A stretch of 8,365 nt of DNA, from the NCBI GenBank assembly GCA_027620105.1, contig JAQCIA010000075.1, positions 1-8,365 of the forward strand, in the 5' to 3' direction. The position numbers and the translations under genes were made by a program. This DNA is from Verrucomicrobiota bacterium. GTDB lineage: Bacteria; Verrucomicrobiota; Kiritimatiellia; UBA8416; JAIOPI01. This document shows, piece after piece, positions 6,002-8,365 of this stretch. Under the pieces are notes generated by a model that was not told where the DNA came from, did no database searches, and was given only the letters and a program-made list of their open reading frames with translations. Within the stretch, counting starts at the first letter, position 1; every line of letters begins with the position of its first letter.

Positions 6002-6577
6002 TCATCCCGTCCCCAGCGCTTTGTAGTCTTGCTGCAGGAGCGGACGCAGTTTCGTCAGCGCATACTGCATGCGCGCCAGGGCCGTGTTGATCGACACGCC
6101 CTGCAGGCGCGCGATCTCTTTAAACGCCAGATCCGCCTTCACGCGCATCACGAAAACCTCACGCTGTTCCTCCGGCAGCAACGCCACCGCCTGGGCGATG
6201 CGCGCGCCCAGGTCGCGATCCGCGAGTTCGTCCGGCGGCGGCGCGGTTTCCGCCGCCAATGTCCGCGCCAGCCCGCGTCCATCCGCGTCCTCCTGATCCA
6301 GACTCAGTTCCGGTTTACGCCGCCGCACGCGGTCGATCACCACGTTCCGCGCGATCCGCACCAGCCAGCCACCGAAATTCTGATCGCGATAGCCATCGAG
6401 TTTGCGAATCACCTTCAGCCAGACTTCCTGAAAGACATCGTCCGCCCCGTCCTGGTGTCCGGTCATGTTCACGATGTACCCAAAGAGCATGCGCTGGTGC
6501 CGGTCGATCAGGCGATCAAGCGCGACCACATCGCCCTGGCGATACTGCGCAATCAATTCGCAATCAGGTGTCTCCAT
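6002..6577 (-). CDS. ECF-family RNA polymerase sigma factor (sigma-70 family)
   Basis: 191-residue extracytoplasmic-function sigma factor. Region 2 covers about 8-90: it includes DRLIDRHQRMLFGYI (21-35), the core-binding DDVFQEVWLKVIRKL (46-60) and FGGWLVRIARNVVIDRVRRR (68-87) for -10 recognition. A linker of about 45 residues with TAPPPDE follows. Region 4 spans about 128-181, with LPEEQREVFVMRV (134-146) and the helix-turn-helix FKEIARLQGVSINTALARM (152-170) for -35 recognition. Region 3 is missing, as in all ECF sigmas. The gene begins 33 bases after the M50 protease stop and ends 22 bases before the anti-sigma ATG, so the three are probably co-transcribed. The upstream ribosome-binding site is weak (a GGGA about 14 bases before the ATG), which could keep levels low or link translation to the protease gene. 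The target promoters are unknown. A GGAAC in the region upstream of the operon might hint at autoregulation. Confidence 0.93.
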   Translation of the reverse strand: METPDCELIAQYRQGDVVALDRLIDRHQRMLFGYIVNMTGHQDGADDVFQEVWLKVIRKLDGYRDQNFGGWLVRIARNVVIDRVRRRKPELSLDQEDADGRGLARTLAAETAPPPDELADRDLGARIAQAVALLPEEQREVFVMRVKADLAFKEIARLQGVSINTALARMQYALTKLRPLLQQDYKALGTG

Positions 6578-6610
6578 GGTCGGTGTTTGTCCCGGTCCGC
6601 CGTTAGAGCA

Positions 6611-7321
6611 TTAACGCGCGAACCTTGCCAGATATTGTGACGCCCAAGCAAAAACCGTCTGCGCGCCACGCAGGGCGGCAAAGGACATTTCCCGGACATA
6701 AAACGACCCGATCTCCCAGAAATCGGCCAAATGGGGCGACGAAACCAGGACGACCCAGAAGCAGACGCCGATCACGTTGAACAGATAGATGATGGTATAG
6801 GAAAAGACCCGCCCATACAGCTGTATGTCGCTTTGGTGCTGCATCAGGGTGCTGATGGTGAAAGTAAAATGGAAGCCCCAGGTGAATCCCACGAGCCCGA
6901 GCCAGAGCAGATACCAGCGGCTGACATCGAGGAAGACCCCGGTCACGTAGTAGGCAACGACGACCAGCACCGTATAAAGCGGGAAGAAGTAGGGCGCGAG
7001 GGTGATGAGGAAGTTGTTCTTGGAAAGGGTAACGCTGCCGCCCTTTTTCGAGACGGACAAGCGTGAGACCTGGGCGCCCATGAGCATTCCCCAGAGGGCG
7101 TGAGTCAGTTCGTGGGCCAGCACATAGGTGCGGACAGGCTTCGGAAGCGTGTAGTACGCGATCAGCCAGAGCGCATAGCCTCCACCGAGCGCGAGCGTGG
7201 AAGGGGGGATAAATGCCTTGGACTCGGGCCGCACCGCCGCGGAAAGCGCCATCAGCGTTTCGGTGGCAGCCACGCACACGGGGATCAGCAAGAGCCCAAT
7301 CAATAATCGCACAAAGCCCAT
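6611..7321 (-). CDS. M50-like integral-membrane zinc metalloprotease
   Basis: 236-residue membrane protein with an HExxH zinc site in VLAHELTHALWG (67-78): His70, Glu71 and His74. Hydrophobic segments lie at about 3-25, 43-60, 105-128, 137-158 and 172-194, and the HExxH sits in a less hydrophobic stretch between the second and third. The motif NNFLITLAPYFFPLYT (102-117) is where M50 proteins carry their N/P-rich second motif. HQSD (162-165) could supply the third zinc ligand (inference). No PDZ domain is present, so it resembles the compact M50B-like group and not RseP. Start: GTG (7324) and ATG (7321) are adjacent in frame; AGAAGG lies 7 bases before the ATG, so I chose the ATG. It is first in a unit with the ECF sigma and putative anti-sigma, suggesting a role as an intramembrane (site-2-type) protease acting on the anti-sigma. 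The substrate is not shown by the sequence. Confidence 0.8.
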   Translation of the reverse strand: MGFVRLLIGLLLIPVCVAATETLMALSAAVRPESKAFIPPSTLALGGGYALWLIAYYTLPKPVRTYVLAHELTHALWGMLMGAQVSRLSVSKKGGSVTLSKNNFLITLAPYFFPLYTVLVVVAYYVTGVFLDVSRWYLLWLGLVGFTWGFHFTFTISTLMQHQSDIQLYGRVFSYTIIYLFNVIGVCFWVVLVSSPHLADFWEIGSFYVREMSFAALRGAQTVFAWASQYLARFAR

Positions 7322-7344
7322 CACTGTGCCTTCTTTGTCGACGG

Positions 7345-7363
7345 TCGCATGATCTTTCGCATG
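7345..7363. repeat. Direct repeat TCGCATG, 12-base period, upstream of the M50 gene
   Basis: TCGCATG occurs at 7345-7351 and again at 7357-7363, so equivalent bases are 12 apart. The pair lies 24-42 bases upstream of the M50 gene ATG, within its likely 5' leader or promoter zone. It might be a regulator site. With only two 7-base copies, chance is also possible. Confidence 0.25.
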
Positions 7364-7394
7364 CGGCGGTCCAGCCCCTCGCGACAGACTGAAA

Positions 7395-7433
7395 GGAACG
7401 GCCCCTCCCGTTGTTCGCCACCCATGCCGTTCC
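7395..7433. repeat. Inverted repeat GGAACGGC / GCCGTTCC
   Basis: GGAACGGC (7395-7402) is the exact reverse complement of GCCGTTCC (7426-7433), with 23 bases between. An overlapping second pair, GGCCCC (7400-7405) and GGGGCC (7434-7439), could form an alternative stem that excludes part of the first. Each arm contains GGAAC on one strand, which resembles the -35 box of many ECF sigma promoters, but no clear ECF -10 follows at 15-17 bases. The role is unknown. Confidence 0.4.
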
Positions 7434-7556
7434 GGGGCCTATTCCAACTGGCGGCGCGCTCGGGAAGACGTTACCCGCCGCCGCGCCACATTGACAATCC
7501 GTCATTCTTCCAGCGCCTGCCGCAAACGCCTTTCATCGCAAGACCGCCGTTTTCAA

Positions 7557-7584
7557 TTGACCGGGGGCCCCTGACCGGTAAGAT
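7557..7584 (+). promoter_or_regulatory. Predicted sigma70-like promoter for rpsT
   Basis: TTGACC (7557-7562, 5/6) is followed by a 16-base spacer and TAAGAT (7579-7584, 4/6). Transcription would start near 7591, giving a leader of about 34 bases. The spacer contains the self-complementary GGGGCCCC (7564-7571). The match plus the strong ribosome-binding site downstream make this a reasonable call. Confidence 0.55.
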
Positions 7585-7624
7585 ACGCCCCCTCAATCAT
7601 GAGAAACCGATAGGAGTTTGACGT

Positions 7625-7879
7625 ATGCCGAATTTACCCAGTGCCGCGAAGCGCATGGTGACCTCACGAATCAAGCGCACCGCCAACCGTTCCAGCAAGG
7701 GCCGCCTGGCCAATGTGCGCGCCGAACTGCTCGCCGCCCTGGCAGCTGGGGACAAGACGAAGGCGCAGGAACTGCTGCGCACCTATTTTTCGTATCTCGA
7801 CAAGGCCGCAAAGCAGGGCGTGATCAAGAGCAACAACGCCAACCGTCACAAGGCGCGCGCCGCAGCACTGCTGAAGTAG
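7625..7879 (+). CDS. rpsT: 30S ribosomal protein S20 (bS20)
   Basis: Small basic protein of the 30S subunit that binds 16S rRNA early in assembly. The protein is 84 residues; E. coli S20 has 87. It shows the typical layout: a basic N-terminus MPNLPSAAKRMVTSRIKRT, an Arg/Lys-rich helix (residues 14-37), the segment AALAAGDKTKAQELL (37-51) matching the conserved AAIEAGDKxxAQ region, and the C-terminal KGxIHKNKAARHK-like QGVIKSNNANRHKARA (64-79). TAGGAG (7611-7616) lies 8 bases before the ATG, a strong ribosome-binding site as expected for a ribosomal protein gene. It is transcribed alone from the promoter at 7557-7584 and is convergent with lptE, whose stop is 50 bases downstream. Confidence 0.96.
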   Translation: MPNLPSAAKRMVTSRIKRTANRSSKGRLANVRAELLAALAAGDKTKAQELLRTYFSYLDKAAKQGVIKSNNANRHKARAAALLK

Positions 7880-7881
7880 TT

Positions 7882-7916
7882 GCGCCGCCCCGCCCTCTTT
7901 TCGCGGTGATCGGCGC
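7882..7916. terminator. GC-rich bipartite hairpin between convergent rpsT and lptE
   Basis: GCGCCG (7882-7887) pairs with CGGCGC (7911-7916), and inside it CCGC (7890-7893) pairs with GCGG (7903-7906), giving a 10-pair interrupted stem directly after the rpsT stop. No T-run follows on either strand, so it is not a classic intrinsic terminator. It may slow polymerase or protect the rpsT mRNA 3' end. The competing fold GGCGC (7912-7916) with GCGCC (7922-7926) is also possible. Confidence 0.3.
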
Positions 7917-7929
7917 GCGATGCGCCCGC

Positions 7930-8365
7930 TCACCAATACTCGACCAGCGCCTCGACAATGTCATGCGACAGGTCGCGCGCGGCGGCAGGCAGCGCCTGGG
8001 CCTTGGATGAGGCCATGTCCCCGAAGAATTCGAAGGTGGCTTCGCCCTCCACATGCCGCTGCAGCATGGGGACGTCTTCTTTTCCTTTAAACAGGGTGAT
8101 GTCGGCCGAGATATGCATGCGGTATTCGCTCGTGGTCTTGGCGCTATCGCGTTCGTAGCGCAGCGGAACAAGCTTGAACCCCACCAGCGTCACGTCCAGG
8201 CGCGCATCGGCGGATTCCGCATCCGCCACGCGCAGAGTGCCGTCGCGCTGAAACTCACGCGTCAGGGCGCGGGTGACTTCCGTGTCGAGCAGGGGCTCTT
8301 CGGACTGATTCACGACGGTTGGAACGTAAATCGATTCGATCCCCGGCGGCAGGGAGGAACCGAGC
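7930..8365 (-). CDS. lptE: LPS-assembly lipoprotein LptE-like, 5' end cut by window
   Basis: The frame enters from the right edge and ends with TGA at 7932-7930; about 145 residues are visible. LptE sits in the outer membrane as the plug of LptD and helps insert lipopolysaccharide (family knowledge). The visible start reads LGSSLPPGIESIYVPTVVNQ, the usual LptE opening (LPP-I-xIxVPxxxN) that follows the signal peptide and lipobox cysteine, so only the export signal and a short lead should be missing. Next come LLDTEVTRALTREFQRDG, ADARLDVTLVGF (a beta strand), SEYRMHISADITLF and the C-terminal helix RDLSHDIVEALVEYW, matching the LptE beta-sheet/helix order. An internal GTG at 8313 is in frame but is not the start, because homology continues upstream of it. 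It is convergent with rpsT. Family assignment is by eye and the protein is divergent from enterobacterial LptE. Confidence 0.75.
   Translation of the reverse strand, partial: LGSSLPPGIESIYVPTVVNQSEEPLLDTEVTRALTREFQRDGTLRVADAESADARLDVTLVGFKLVPLRYERDSAKTTSEYRMHISADITLFKGKEDVPMLQRHVEGEATFEFFGDMASSKAQALPAAARDLSHDIVEALVEYW

Larger units (their letters stand above)
7322..7624. other. Non-coding divergent region between the M50-sigma unit and rpsT
   Basis: No credible gene occupies these 303 bases. The longest frames here are Pro/Arg/Ser-rich with no family resemblance, or are extensions of shadow frames over the protease gene. The region holds a 7-bp direct repeat (7345-7363), an 8-bp inverted repeat (7395-7433) with an alternative pairing partner, and the rpsT promoter and ribosome-binding site near the right end. 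I did not find a convincing sigma70 promoter reading left toward the protease gene. Confidence 0.55.

Noticed and set aside
5837..6640. Plus-strand open frame (267 codons) opposite the sigma factor and the start of the anti-sigma gene
   Set aside because: Arg/Gln/His-rich translation with no motif; the opposite strand encodes a clear ECF sigma factor.
6603..7505. Minus-strand open frame (300 codons) overlapping the M50 gene in another frame
   Set aside because: The M50 frame has the HExxH motif, membrane segments and a good ribosome-binding site. This frame is Arg/Gly/Pro-rich and shows no family features.
7491..7519. Consensus TTGACA at 7491-7496 as a second rpsT promoter
   Set aside because: No -10-like hexamer occurs 15-19 bases downstream (the region is CG-rich). 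The pair at 7557-7584 is better.
7349..7621. 90-codon plus-strand open frame upstream of rpsT
   Set aside because: Pro/Arg/Ser-rich translation with no ribosome-binding site or family resemblance. It spans the rpsT promoter and ends at its start.

Overview
The window looks like chromosomal housekeeping DNA from a GC-rich Gram-negative bacterium. An outer-membrane LPS-assembly protein (LptE-type) at the right edge supports the Gram-negative call. The style of the LptE fragment (a SLPPGI / YVPT opening) suggests the PVC group, for example Verrucomicrobiota or Kiritimatiellota. That is a low-confidence impression made without a database search.

Layout. (1) Positions 1-4256, minus strand: a branched-chain amino-acid block read in the order ilvD, ilvB, ilvN. 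IlvB and IlvN form acetohydroxyacid synthase and are joined by a 4-base ATGA overlap. IlvD is the dihydroxyacid dehydratase two steps later. ilvC is not seen and could lie beyond position 1. A 326-base, AT-richer gap (2215-2540) separates ilvD from ilvB. It holds a terminator-like hairpin, a perfect 8-bp inverted repeat and a good sigma70-like promoter for ilvBN. (2) Positions 4257-4416: a divergent promoter region with two mirror-image promoters (TTGCGC, 16-base spacer, CATAAT or GATAAT). (3) Positions 4417-5456, plus strand: nadD (NAD synthesis) and rsfS (ribosome silencing factor), a common bacterial pair. (4) Positions 5377-7321, minus strand: a tight three-gene unit encoding an integral-membrane M50-like zinc metalloprotease, an ECF sigma factor and a single-pass, cysteine-free putative anti-sigma factor. 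The last gene overlaps the 3' end of rsfS tail to tail by 80 bases. (5) Positions 7322-7624: non-coding DNA with an inverted repeat, a direct repeat and the rpsT promoter. (6) rpsT (ribosomal protein S20), plus strand, convergent with a 5'-truncated lptE, minus strand, running off the right edge.

Most of the window is ordinary core metabolism and translation. The part most worth a second look is the protease / ECF sigma / membrane anti-sigma unit. Its composition suggests a self-contained regulated-intramembrane-proteolysis switch, in which the M50 protease would release the sigma factor from its membrane partner. That is inferred from gene content and order and is not shown directly. I found no mobile element, CRISPR array, tRNA or rRNA.
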